The notes beneath the pieces are model-generated. The model saw only the letters and a program-made list of their open reading frames with translations. It was not told the origin of the DNA and did no database searches. 64,000 bases of DNA, taken from contig JADLZK010010475.1 in the NCBI GenBank assembly GCA_015847255.1, positions 1-64,000 of the forward strand. The letters are read 5' to 3'. Below, one piece after another: positions 22,554-33,699 of this stretch. Position 1 is the first letter of the stretch. The number at the start of each line of letters is the position of its first letter. Position numbers and translations under genes: made by a program. Source of the DNA: Hyparrhenia diplandra (taxonomy: Eukaryota; Streptophyta; Magnoliopsida; Poales; Poaceae).

Positions 22554-24050
22554 CAAAATCAACTTTCTTTTGCCCACGGATTTTTTTTTTAAAATTTTGC
22601 CCTTTTTTAAAACAAATTTCAAATCGTCTCTACAAAACAAATTACACTGGAGATCCCTTTTTGGTCCGGGCCGCCAAATTTGTTGGCGCGATTTTTACAT
22701 TACGTCGCGCCACCGCATGTGACGCGACCGGTGCATCCACGCCGGGCGGGGTGGTTGACGGGGGGCCGCCGCTGGCGCCAAAGGCATGCGGCGCGACGAG
22801 CGGAGCTGGGGATCCCATGCGGCGCGACTACCAAGTCCTGATTGCCGGGTTGTATTCTCCTTGTACGAGTATAAATGCAAATGTATTGTAGCCCAACCCT
22901 AAACCCACTAGCTTCGGCCCCCATCCACGCCCCTCTCATGGTTTGCATGCCGCTCTCTCTCTCTCCTCTACTCCATCGAAAGTGGATCGAGTTCGTAGGG
23001 GATAGAGTAGTACCGCCTACTTCTTCCTTGGTCTTTGTGCCAAAAAGCTAGAGCTACTCCATCAGGGCAACAGAACTCCAAGACATGCATGTGGCCTTTT
23101 CGGACGGCCGTGCATGCATGCATGATTAATTCTAATCCTTGTGTGTTTCCTCCGAAACGCAAAGCCATGCACTTCACAAGATTAATCCTAGCTGACACTT
23201 TTTGGAATATATTTGTAGAAAATGCTACTAATCTACTTCACAAGATTATATTTAATCGCTTCACAAGATTTTTCCTCGTCTCGGCTGTCTGTGTCTACTG
23301 GTACCACTAGAGTCCCGTTGCTAGAGTAGTACACGCTTGTTAACGTGATCAAACGTGATCAATTCTCAATAAGTTAAGCCATCAAAATATTTATATAGGA
23401 GTAAGCTATTAAAAATATATAATGGGTATAGCTTTCAAGCATATGTTATTATTGCCATCCAAAGTAATTGTGAAAATATATAGTGGGTGAAAGATAAAAT
23501 TTGAAATATTTATATAGGAGTAAGCCTTTAAAAAGGCATATTGCGCGGGCAACAATAAGCATTTAGAAATAAAAAGAAAAGAAGAAAAAGGTCATCTGTA
23601 CATCGTATCATAAGTTAAAAAATAGAATAAAAAGATTGAGAGAGAGAACTTGAGAGTGGTGCGATGTTGCGACTCTGGAGCAAAGGTGAAGTGGTACCTA
23701 CTATGCGCCAAGATGGGTGTGGCAAAGATTGACTGAGAAAAGGAAAAGGACTTGGGACTTGGTAGTCGCACAAGATGGGATCCTGGCTCCTGCCGCAAGG
23801 CCAAGATGCATCGGGCGCGACGTGGCGGGCCCTACGCCGCCCACGCCAAAGACCGATCAACGCCCCCGCCACCGTGGATGACGGGTCGCGCCACACGCGG
23901 TGGCGCGACATGTGTAAAAATCACGCCACCGCTACCTGGCGCGACCAAAAGGGATACTTGGTGTAATTTGTTTCAAACTAGGGACGGATTTGAAATTTGT
24001 TTTTAAAAAAGGGCAAAATTTTAAAAAAACATCCTTTTGCCCACATACCC
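22554..24050. mobile_element. Long-TIR foldback DNA element (about 1.5 kb)
   Basis: The left arm (22554-22840) and inverted right arm (about 23747-24050) match over roughly 280 bp. Shared blocks in order are TTTTGCCCAC, AAAATTTTGCCC, AACAAATTTCAAATC, CAAATTACAC, GGCGCGATTTTTACA, GTCGCGCCACCGC and GACTACCAAGTCC. The arms are GC-rich with many GCGCGAC motifs. The centre (22841-23746) has no recognisable transposase. This fits a non-autonomous DNA transposon with very long inverted repeats (Mutator-like or other foldback class). I could not identify a target-site duplication because a second foldback abuts its right end. Confidence 0.7.
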
Positions 24051-24061
24051 TTCGTCTATTT

Positions 24062-24588
24062 ACAAAATCAACTTTCTTTTTTGCCCACATACCCTTCTGT
24101 TTTATTTTTGGAGGTAACGGCCGTTAACTGCATGGACAAAAGACGAAATGCCCCTAGGCTCACATGTTGTTCTCGGAATCTTTGAAAAATCATAGTAAAT
24201 CATAAAAAAATCGTAAAATGGAAAATCAAATTTTGTTGGACTCACGTGAGTAGATCTACACAATGAATATATAATATGGTATGTTTTAGTACAAAGTTTT
24301 TCCTTTAAATTTCATTTGTAGATCTACACGTGAGTAGATCTACAGCAAAAACTTTATACTAAAATATACCATATTATATGTTCACTGTGTAGATCTACTC
24401 ACGTGAAGTCCAACAAAATTGGATTTTCCATTTTATGATTTTTTTTTATGATTTACTATGATTTTTTAAAGATTCCAAGAATAGCATGTGGCCGTGGGCA
24501 ATCTAGTCTTTTGACCAAGCAGTTAACAGCCGCTACCTTGAAAAGTTGACAGAAGGTATGTGGGGGCAAAAAGAAAGTTCAAGTTTAG
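24062..24588. mobile_element. Near-perfect palindromic foldback MITE (about 525 bp)
   Basis: Two arms of about 250 bp are almost exact reverse complements around a centre near 24325. They run from AAAATCAACTTTCTTTTTTG on the left to its inverse on the right. Both arms carry GTTAACTGC, ATCATAGTAAATCATAAAAA and ATAATATGGTAT. The sequence TAGATCTAC next to CACGTG appears three times in the middle. The outer terminus is shared with the left end of the neighbouring 22554-24050 element. Such DNA would form a long hairpin RNA if transcribed. No coding capacity is present. Confidence 0.8.
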
Positions 24589-25207
24589 ACAATAGGAAAG
24601 AAAAAAATTTAAAAAAAACACACGTGGTCAAAGAAACTTTTTTAAAGAAACTTTTATAAGGGTATACGGTGAAAAGCCTCCTGAAATGGCTGTGCCCGGC
24701 CGGCTTCCGTGCACTGCTGCACTGTACAAATGGATGAGCCTCACGTCGACGTCTGGGGGGTGATGTGATGAACCCCGCGCGTGCGTGAGGTTTCGTCTAA
24801 AACGCAGACACACGCGTGTCGCCGCCACGAGCCCTCGACGAGAAGGTTGATGCGGGGATTTGGAGGCTGTGCTGGACATTGCTGCCGACTGCGCCTACAG
24901 TACTACATGTTTCGTTTGATGCAGCATTTCGTCAGGGAACCGTTTTTTAAGTTATCACAAGAGATCTTTGTTTAGGTGTGATTGCTATACTGGGACAGGT
25001 GCCAACGAGCGATTTGTACCCTGGCCAGACTTTCTTTGCCGCTTACCGCTTCTGGGTTCAAATGGCACCTCTTTTTTATTGATCAAGCCAAATACATACA
25101 GAAACGTACAATAGATTTAGTGAACATTTTAATACTTCGAGTAGAGATTTGGGGTTGATAATGTTACCTACCTAACTAATATCGTGAAAAATTATTGGTC
25201 TGATCGG
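24589..25207. other. Intergenic, nothing recognised
   Basis: This is mixed-composition DNA with no open frame of known type and no paired repeat ends. Confidence 0.3.
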
Positions 25208-25272
25208 AATTGTTGGTTGCAATCAACGGCAAAGCTTTTGCCGTTCCCTTTAAAAAAAAATTGTTGGCTGCA
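25208..25272 (+). mobile_element. 37-bp retroposed insertion with 14-bp target-site duplication
   Basis: AATTGTTGGTTGCA at 25208-25221 recurs at 25259-25272 with one difference (T to C). The 37-bp insert between them ends CCGTTCCCTTT plus an A-run. The layout equals the insertions at 2163-2231 and 11752-12081. Confidence 0.6.
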
Positions 25273-25457
25273 GCAAGAGGAGCACCCCATAGCATTAGCG
25301 CTCAGCAGCGGAAGCAGCCACGAGTAGGTGTAGAGCTGCTTCTAAAAAAAAGTGTAGCCCAGCAGGGCATTGATAAGATCAATTGCCTTTCAAGTTTTAC
25401 TCCTTTGTCATCTTTTGTTTAATTTGGATCTTCAAAGATTTGGAAGGACTAGGTATC

Positions 25458-28400
25458 TGTAACACCCCTGTGTGTTATTTACCAGTTAAGTTTTGGATTG
25501 ACAAAAATAAGTTTAGTTATAGTTGGTTACGTTGTCGATCGAAAAGACGCGAAAAAGAATAGGAATCCGAAAGTTACCCCCTGTCGGAAACCCTAACCCC
25601 TAACTCTCTTTACCCCTTTTCTACAGTTCAAAATCTAAAAAGAATTTGAGGGTGGTTTTTTAAAAGCAATTTTGTAGATCTTTTAAGATTAAACAAAGTT
25701 AGTATTTTGAGTTTCCAAAGTTTAGTTCAAAATTTTAAAGAAATTTTAAATCCCAAAATACTTTTATTTCGCCCCAAATTTGTATTTCAAAATCTAGGCC
25801 GATTTTGGAAATGTTTCAAAAAGTGAAAATGTTTATCTTGAAAAGTTGAGCAACTTTAATTCTTGGAGATTTTCAACTTCTATTCAATTTTTGGGAAATT
25901 TTTGAAGAAGAAGAGAGGAAGATGAACTAGTACACTACAAGAAATAGCCGTACTGCACCAACTTGCTTGCTTGCCTGCTCACCGGCGTGACGTGGTCGTC
26001 GTAGATGCTTCTCGCGCGGGGCACGCGTACGTTTTTGTGGCCACGTTCGTGAAGGCGCTGGTCATCTCTTCATCCCGTCATCAGTATCGCTCGCTCTCCA
26101 GCTCTCTCTCGCTCTATTCCTCTGCAGCCATGGCAGCCGGCACAGCAGCACCTGCCGCCCCCAGTTCTTGCTCGCCGTACAGCCGGCTGAGCATACCCTC
26201 ACCTCCCTTGCCTCGATCCACTCCTCCATTGCTCCTTCCCTGTTGCCGCCGGGAAGCGCAACAACGGCAGAGCAGCAGCTGCCGTCGGCGTAGAAGCCAC
26301 AGGTTCACGTGGCCGCGCCTCCAAACGTCATCTCGGGCCAAGCAAAGCAGCCCCTCTGCGGGTGCGAGCTGACCCAGGCGTGCTCGAGCGCCGCCCCTTG
26401 CTGCCGGTGCGCTCCCACGCTGGCCAAGAAGCCCTGTTCGTGCTCTGCTCGGTTCGTGCTCTACTTTGTGTACGTAAGGTTGAAGAAGGAGGACCCAGTT
26501 TTAAATAGAAGCTTTCCGAGGATTCCTGATGTAAACTTCTTAACTTATATAAATAGTGTTTTATATTTAATTGTAGTTTTATAAAAGTTTGGGGGCTCAT
26601 TTGCAAAGTTGCCAAGTCAAAGTCTTTATAGGCCGAATTGGGCCGGCCTGCTCACTATTCATATTGGGCCAAGCCAGATTCAGCCCAAGTGCTCTTTTTT
26701 CTTTTTATTATATGTTTTATCAATTTCCTTTATGATGAATAGTGCCTGATTTTGTGAATTTTATAGAAATTGAATACTTGTTCAAAATTTTTGAAAAATT
26801 TTGTACAGCCTTCTTATGTGTATGTGTATCCACGAAAAATGGAAACTTTGATTTTGAGTAGTTTTTTGCATGATTTAAAAATACAATTTTTAATTAAAAA
26901 TGCATCTTCCATGATTTTTAGAAAATAAAATATTTATTCAAAAATTATGAAAATTTATTTGGTGCTGTTTTATGATGTGATCTACTTGTATAGAAAGTTT
27001 GGAACCATTTTGAGAAAGTTAATTTATTCATTATTTAATGCTTTATTTGTTTTAATTAGAGAAAGGAAGTATTTAGTATATGGTGACTTAGGTTTTGTGT
27101 GACTTTTGGGTTGTTTTGTGAATCTTGGATCATACCATAATCAAATGGTCCTTGAGAACTCCTTAGGCAATGGTGATGATATTTTGTAGAGTAGTTCAAC
27201 AAGTTGGTTTTGTTGGGTTGCAACTTTATCGTGAAGGAAAGTTATACTCAAGTGTTTATCATTTTCATGCATCATCAAGCATCATGTTTACCATTCCATC
27301 ATGCTAAAGCATGCATCATCATCTACGTGTAGAGTATACGAGAGTGAGTCGGATCGTGTTGATGAAGCTTTGGAGAAGGTGTTGATATGGCTCGCGATGA
27401 TCAAGCTTCTCGTGAGAAGATCCGTTCGTCGACAAGGATGATGTCAAGTTTGATTTCGACAATCTTTCTATAGGATTTGACTTTTCCCTCGCAAACACGT
27501 GCAAGCCCCGGTTCATTTAAACATTCCTTGTGTTTTACAAAGCTTTATATCACCTTTGCTTAATCTATTGCATTAGGTGATAGGAGTTGAGTGACAACCA
27601 AATTGATGCATTATCCATTCTTAATTATTTCGATATCTACCTTGATAACCCGTTTTGGTAAAAATACTTAGAAATGCTTCGCCATGCTAAATTAGTTAGA
27701 CTTTTGAGTCAAAATGTGACAAGTCTCTAATGATAGCCCGAATGGGCATTTGATGAACAAGGATGTTATATGATGAAACCATACTTTGGGATATGGTATT
27801 GAAATTTGAGACCTGGTCGGGTAATTTGCATTGAGAATGGAGTCTCGGTAGTAGTATTTCGGCTTGTCGATTAAGGACCGTTCGTTGTAAGCAATGTGGA
27901 TCGAGACTTTGAACGCACATCGCGCCCGAGGTCTTTTTGACCAATGGCATGTCATGCGGGCGCCGCCCCGGGACGGCCGAAACTAGTAATCGACCACATA
28001 CTCCCGGTAAGCCCGATCTCGGGGGTGTCAAATCGAAACGCATAACCGCCGCATGGAGAGTGGAGAGATGGCGGGGAGTAGCATGTACACTCGTGGGTTA
28101 AAGTCCCGGATGCCCGTGGGTTAGATTTCGTGGTGTGAGGTGTCTAATCGCTCGGGTGGGCGAGGACGCGGTTCCGCTTTTGAGTATCCAAGAAAGGGTT
28201 GATATATGCAAGCTTAAGTGCTACATATATCGTGTGGAAAGAACTCCCCAATTTGGGTTAATCGATTTCGAAATCGCCGCGTGTTTCTCGGACATGGAGA
28301 CTCGGTTTCCCCTTACATCGTAGATTAATTATGAAACAATGAAGAGTTGGAATAAGTGATGGAATATCTATAAAGTGTGTGCTCTAGTGTAAGATCACCT

Positions 28401-28940
28401 AGAGTAGGTAAGAAACTAAATTGGGATTAAAATATTGAAAGTAAGGATTCATTATTAGTAAGCTTTTTCGCAAAAGAGTCCTTGATTCTTGCTAAAAGCC
28501 TTACCTTGAATCCTATTAGACCAACATTCCCGAAGTCTTCTTCTATTTTCTTTAGTCGGTAAGTCTTGTTGAGTACTCCCGCATTTTCGGGGTTTGTTAA
28601 CCCTTGTTGCGTGTACTGACTTCGTCTGTTTAACCAAGGTTATGTCGGTGGGCTCGACATGATCCGGGTGTCTTCTAGTTCTACCTAGCTTCCGCAAATA
28701 AGTTAAGTTTACTCAAATATAACTTATTCATAATTTGTAAAATTAATATTATTATTCTTCCGCACTCGATCTATATTTTTGTAACAAATGTTGTAATGTT
28801 GTAGCTACTCCTTTGTTGATCCCGTATAAGTTATCAACGAGGGGCTTCTTAAGTTATCGGGTGTATCCGCACAAATTGCCGAGGTCTTTGGGACAATGAC
28901 AAAAGTGTGTGGGCCCGTAATTAGGAGGTTCTACATTACA
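25458..28940 (+). mobile_element. LTR-like repeat, non-coding (copy 2, plus orientation)
   Basis: This 3.48-kb unit starts TGTAACACCCCTGTG and ends GGAGGTTCTACATTACA. Its sequence is collinear with the reverse complement of 7617-11474, including the GGAGTTCTCAAGGAC-type block (near 27150), the AAGCTTTTTCGCAAAAG block (near 28460) and the GGTAAGTCTTGTTGAGTAC block (near 28559). It has no pol or gag. A GC-rich insert (about 25930-26600) differs from the GC-rich centre of copy 1, and starts near a CACTACAAGAAAT sequence. An open frame at 25971-26372 has no recognised domain. Flanking 5-mers (GTATC and AGATC) do not match. A solo LTR or LARD-type derivative is the best reading. Confidence 0.6.
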
Positions 28941-29087
28941 AGATCTCTAAAAATATTTTCTTAAACTTGGAGTCTTGCACTATAAATTATATATTGACAC
29001 CGTCAAAAAATATTTTTATGTCTTGTGTACACTCTAGAGACCTAGTCTTGCACTACATCTCTATATTTATCTTACGAGAAACTATAA

Positions 29088-29382
29088 GGGCCCCCGTTTG
29101 GCTTCTCGAAATTTGGAGGAATTGGAATCTACTTACTAAATTAAGCTATTTAGTTTGGAATTTGAGATTCCATAACTTTTCAATGTTCACAAATAAGCCT
29201 ATCTCAAATTCATAGGGTGGGAGATAGGAATTGAATTCCATTGACCGACCGCGAAACTCCCTTTGAGATAGGCTTATTTGTGAACTTTTGAAAAGTTATG
29301 GAATCTCAAATTCCAAACAAAATATTTTAATTTAAGTAAGTAGATTCCAATTCCTCTAAATTCCGTGAAGCTAAACGGGCCC
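29088..29382. mobile_element. Tourist-like MITE (PIF/Harbinger type)
   Basis: The 295-bp element has inverted ends GGGCCCCCGTTTGG on the left and the inverse of GGGCCCGTTTAG on the right. The arms extend through GGAATTGGAATCTACTTAC and the ATAGGCTTATTTGTGAAC region. It is flanked by TAA at 29085-29087 and 29383-29385, the expected 3-bp target duplication. It is non-coding. Confidence 0.9.
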
Positions 29383-29624
29383 TAACAATATTTTAAAATC
29401 TGATCGACAAATCTATAACAATATTTGGAAATCTAATTGACAGGCTACTGGAAATTATTTTCTTACTGATTAAAATTAACAATAATTAAGAATTATATGA
29501 AGAGAATCTTGCAATTACTCTAAATTATTAGAGAACATCAATTGGCCGTGGCTCTGTGGAATTACAATCACAACGTGTTGGCAACCAGTACGAGTCAGTC
29601 CACTAGCTACTTGCAGTCTAGGTC

Positions 29625-31425
29625 CTAGGACACCTGGTTGAGGCCGTTGATCCGGGCGCACTCCTGGCTGACGACGGCGGCCGTGGACGGGCTACGGTCG
29701 AGCACGACGTCGTAGCCGTCAGTCCAGCTCTCCATCCCGGGCACCATCATCTGCCAGAAGAGACCCCCCACAAGCGGGCCTCCCGCGCTCGCCGACGTGT
29801 AGATCGCGTCGTACACGATGCGGAAGTAGGCGTCCCGCATGGACACCGTGTAGCCGTTGGACCGCGCGGACCAGCCGAACTCCGCCACCAGCAGCGGCTT
29901 CCGCAGCGCCGCCGCGGCGTCGCCGGCGTGCGACGCCATCCACTGCCTCATGAACGCGACCTGCGCGTCGTTGCTCGCGCCGGGCACCCTGCAAAGGACC
30001 GACAGAGCCGTACGTTTTAAACGCTGTCGTGTCGTCGTCGTTGCCATTCGCGGACCATGCTGCTGCACGAGTGTCGTTGTAATTTACCATTGGTCCGGGT
30101 AGGAGTGGATCGTGGCGAAGTCGATGCCGGGGATCAGGTTGTTGGAGATGAAATCGGTGCCGATGGAGTAGCCGCCCGGGTTGGACTTGTGCGTGCGGTC
30201 GGGCGTGGACTCGCCGTAGAAGCCTTCGAGGCCGATCTCCAGCATGTGGTTGGGATCCACGGACTTGACATAGCCGGCCATCTCCGTGATCCATGCCTGC
30301 AGAGTCTTCCCGGAGAGGTCGCTCTGGCAGCGAGGCTCGTTCATGAGCTCCCCACGCGAAGATGGTCGGGTCGTCCTTGTACGCCACCCCGTGATCTTGT
30401 TCACACGAGTGAGGACCGCCTGTGCATACAGAGAATGGTGCATCAGGCGTCTTGAGATAAATGCTAGTGCAGATGATTATTTATTTACATATGCTTATTG
30501 ATAATTTAGGAATATATGTCCTTTGGTCACGTATGGATTATGGAGTGGTCGACGGACCTTGACATGGTTCTTGTAGAACCCTTTGGTCACGTTGTTCGTG
30601 AAGAAGTCATCATCAGAATTCAGGTTGTGCCCCTGGTCCCTTGCCCACTGCACGTACTGCTTCTTTCCGCCGTACCCGTCCCAGTTGTTCACCAGGCTCA
30701 GAATCAAGTGGATCCCGCGCTTCTTTGCTTCGGATATCACATAGTCCAGACCCTAAGTTATACAGAGAGACATCAAATTGTTACTGTATAATTACCATCG
30801 TGCATACTATATCCGCCATTGTTGGCAAACTAAAGAAACTTTTCAGAGAACAATAATGCACAAAATCCATTCATCCATGCACACATCAATACATGTATAT
30901 AGCTTCAAAAAGAAAAAAAATCAGAAACCGAAAAGCCGAAATATTTAGAAGGAGAAAAATTAAGTTGCTACATGTAAATAAGGAACATCATATATCTTGC
31001 ATTGCTAAACAAAAAAAAGAGGGCCAAGATTGATTGAACTAATAACACGACCGCCGTCCGATGCGACATACCCTGAACACCTCCTCGTTGTACACCCCGG
31101 GCGACACCTGCAGCGCCCGGTAGCCGCCGTCGCTGAACGCCCACGTCCGCACCAGCGTCGCGCCGACGCGGGCCGCCTCATCCAGAGCGGCCGTCGCCTT
31201 GCTCCGGTCGGCCGGGTCCGACGCCATGTACATGAGCCAGTACGCGTTGAAGCCGTTGGAGTAGAACGGCCGCCCACCGAGCGTGAAGCGCGTCCCGGTC
31301 GCCTTCGCGAAGGCGGCGTTGTTGCCGTCGAGTTCGCCGGCGCCGTGGCTGGTTCGCACCAATGCGCCGGCCGCTAGGGCCACGACGGCCAAACCCAACA
31401 AGATCGCCCGTCGTCTGCTCGCCAT
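29625..31425 (-). CDS. Mannan endo-1,4-beta-mannosidase (GH5), secreted
   Basis: Four exons on the minus strand: 31425-31072, 30752-30558, 30419-30088 and 29988-29625, with consistent GT-AG introns and phases. Total 1245 nt, 414 residues, the usual size. The enzyme hydrolyses beta-1,4-mannan in cell walls. An N-terminal hydrophobic signal peptide (AILLGLAVVALAAGALV) indicates secretion. Family motifs: FYSNGFNAYWLMYMASDP, NNWDGYGGKKQYVQWAR, NEPRC with the acid/base Glu, HSYPDQW, and VAEFGWSARS with the nucleophile Glu. A C-run deletion near 30388 and a C-run insertion near 30351 (opposite strand G runs) put about 12 codons before NEP out of frame; the conserved YKDDPTIFAWE segment is then unreadable, although both catalytic Glu residues stay in frame. 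This may be sequence error. The start is the first ATG before the signal peptide. Confidence 0.88.
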
Positions 31426-31546
31426 TATGTTGATCTCTGTAGACAAGCCAACAGCGTTACGATGACCGACAAGATGCAATCTTGCAACGTTAAGGACGAT
31501 CAGTGTTCGTATAATTTGGTATCTAGCACTTGTGCATGGGAGTTCA

Positions 31547-31554
31547 CTTATATA
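31547..31554 (-). promoter_or_regulatory. TATA box of the mannanase gene
   Basis: On the minus strand CTATATAAG lies about 125 bp upstream of the mannanase ATG (31425), a normal distance for a plant TATA box plus a short 5' UTR. No other good TATA match lies closer. Confidence 0.55.
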
Positions 31555-31964
31555 GTAACGTGCGGGCAATGGCTGGGGCCTAGACGCCTAGTGCAGAAGC
31601 GGGACGCCATTACTATATTCATGCTTGCGAGTTGCGCGACCTTGCGTGCGGTGCGTGCATATATAGGTCGTTCGTTGCCTCTTGGGTTCCCCATCTTGAT
31701 TAGCATGCATGCATCATGGCACGAAACTAGTAACTGCGTGGCGTAGTGGGGGTGTGCGTGGGGAGATTTGGAGACGGCGGGCCGTTTGGTTGGAGAAAGA
31801 TGGAAGGATGTTCCAATGTGTCCCATGCTGCTGGATCGTCATATAGGGGAAGTTATGCAAAAAGATGTGTAGTATACAAGTGGACGTGTTAGGCCAATCA
31901 TAATGAAGATTTCAAAGGGATTTTCATTCTCATTAAATGATATAGCACATTATCAAATCTGTTT
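31555..31964. other. Upstream flank of the mannanase, nothing else recognised
   Basis: This is probable upstream promoter sequence. No coding signal or paired repeat was seen. Confidence 0.3.
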
Positions 31965-32195
31965 ATGTGGTGAGATATTTCCTGAACGCGCACGAGTGTC
32001 GCGTATCTTTGTATTAAGAAGAAGCAGAGTTTATGTACAAGAATGTCGAAACCGAACACACGAAAAAAATTTAAATAAAGATTACATAAAAAGAAACAAC
32101 CGGGGAGCTAAGACACCAAACTCATGGTACAGCCAAAGTCGAAACCCCATTTGCTCCCCGCTTCAATCCATCTATCAAGATGTGGTGAGATATTT
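31965..32195 (-). mobile_element. LINE 3' fragment with 16-bp target-site duplication (minus orientation)
   Basis: ATGTGGTGAGATATTT occurs exactly at 31965-31980 and 32180-32195. The 199-bp insert, read on the minus strand, ends with TGTACATAAACTCTGCTTCT, then TCTTAATACAAAGATACGC and GCGCGTTCAGG. This is the characteristic 3' UTR sequence of plant LINE elements as I recall it. The element is heavily 5'-truncated and its A-tail is nearly gone. Confidence 0.75.
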
Positions 32196-32477
32196 ATGAG
32201 AGAGAGGAAGAGAATTTCATCAGCTGGTCCTGATTAGCAAATTCATCTCTTCACATTCACCTTATTGAGCTTTTGAATCACATGCATCATCCCATCCACA
32301 CTTCATGACTTCATGTAGCTGAACCTTACTTGTGGACTAGTTTTTAATATTTCATCTCACATTTGAAATCTATGTGCACAAAAATTTATCATTCAGTTCC
32401 TGTAGTGCTGTGTCTGGGCTCGCTGGATAGCATGGCAAAGTTTAGCCGTGCTGGCCTGAATGCCGGACAGAACGGAG
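32196..32477. other. Short intergenic spacer
   Basis: No feature was recognised. Confidence 0.25.
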
Positions 32478-32529
32478 TATATCAGAAGAAACTTTTTTTT
32501 TTTTTTTGAGATTATATCAGAAGAAACTT
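32478..32529 (-). mobile_element. 18-bp retroposed insertion with 17-bp target-site duplication
   Basis: TATATCAGAAGAAACTT is repeated exactly at 32478-32494 and 32513-32529. The insert is 13 T followed by GAGAT, which on the minus strand is ATCTC plus an A-tail. It is nearly the same minimal sequence as the insert at 6133-6146. Confidence 0.65.
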
Positions 32530-33699
32530 GTTGATAGTTTTTTTCTGAGCAATCTTCATATGCTGAGAGAATATTCTGTAAATGTTTTGCACTTCATTCA
32601 TTAGTTTCAGGAGTAGCGAAAAGTCGCAAATAAAAATTAATTGATAATCGGCGTATTTTGGCACATGCCTGATTACCTAGCAAAAGACGCGACTGCAGAA
32701 TTCTAGTTGACTTCTGAATAAAGCTAGGAGACTGTATGGCTCAGAATCTGAGCCTCAGATTGTACGAGTTCTGCACTAGCTCGAACGTTGCATGTTTACG
32801 AACCTTTTGTTCTTGTTCTGCCAATATTGCACACATGCTGCCATGCATGCATCTCAGGTGGCTTTTTACATCTACATCCTACAGTTTGTCACAAATCAAT
32901 CACATCTTGTAGGGTTTGTTGCATTGCATGTTAACAATTGCCAAAAGGTTTACCATGCTACCAAAAAAAAAGGGAGGGAAAATATTTTTGTCATCTCAAT
33001 TCCAAATTTCCAATCGCAGACAAGTGCCAACCAATAAACAAAATAAGTCTCAGTACTGAACCGCAAAGCCTAGAGAGACTGAGAATCAAAACAAGTTTCA
33101 AAAGAATGAAGAGAGCAAGCTGCATTCTAAAGACGCAGCCCTGATCTTTTTTTCATTAAGCGTAACACACCCATAATTTGGGTTACATACACAATTCCAG
33201 TAAAGCTACACATCAAGCGGGATGAATATAAGCTCAATCCAGATTCTAACTATCATGAAGCTCATGAAACAAACCTTTTCTACCGGGTGATGTACAGAGT
33301 TTCATTGTCGCCGAATATAGCAGTATTCAGTAGTCCACACCATTAGCTACATGAGTGGATTTCGCTCGATGACTTTCTCCATCTGCTGCTCCATAATGAT
33401 ATTTTTTGATCATCAGATTCTGCAAATCTCATTGACAATTAGGCCATGTAGTCAAAATCCAACTGACTTGACATCCATAACTGTTTGCCTGAGAAGAGCT
33501 CTTGAGTGAGCAAGACACTTCCAGCATTAGAAACTATTTTGGGATAATACATACAAATACAAAATTACAAGCAGCAAAGCATTAATGATGAACTACTGTG
33601 AGTTTTAGATGTTAACTTACATCTAATATAAATGTCAAAGGGACTCACCGAATAGAACTATATCCATTGCTGGATCCAGAGGCACCAACTGTGCCACAA
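32530..33699. other. 3' flank of the remorin gene
   Basis: AT-rich sequence without recognised coding content. The part adjacent to 33699 should include the remorin 3' UTR on the minus strand. Confidence 0.35.

Noticed and set aside
22562..22640. Possible extra exon between the bZIP promoter and the foldback element
   Set aside because: The sequence is the arm of the foldback element, matched by its inverse near 23990-24050.
25934..25950. CACTACAAGAAATAGCC resembles a CACTA terminus inside the second LTR-like repeat
   Set aside because: The inverse end (TTTCTTGTAGTG) is not seen nearby, so an insertion cannot be delimited.
25971..26372. 133-codon open frame in the GC-rich part of the LTR-like repeat
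   Set aside because: It has no recognisable domain, a low-complexity Ser/Pro/Arg composition, and lies in a repeat; treated as non-coding.
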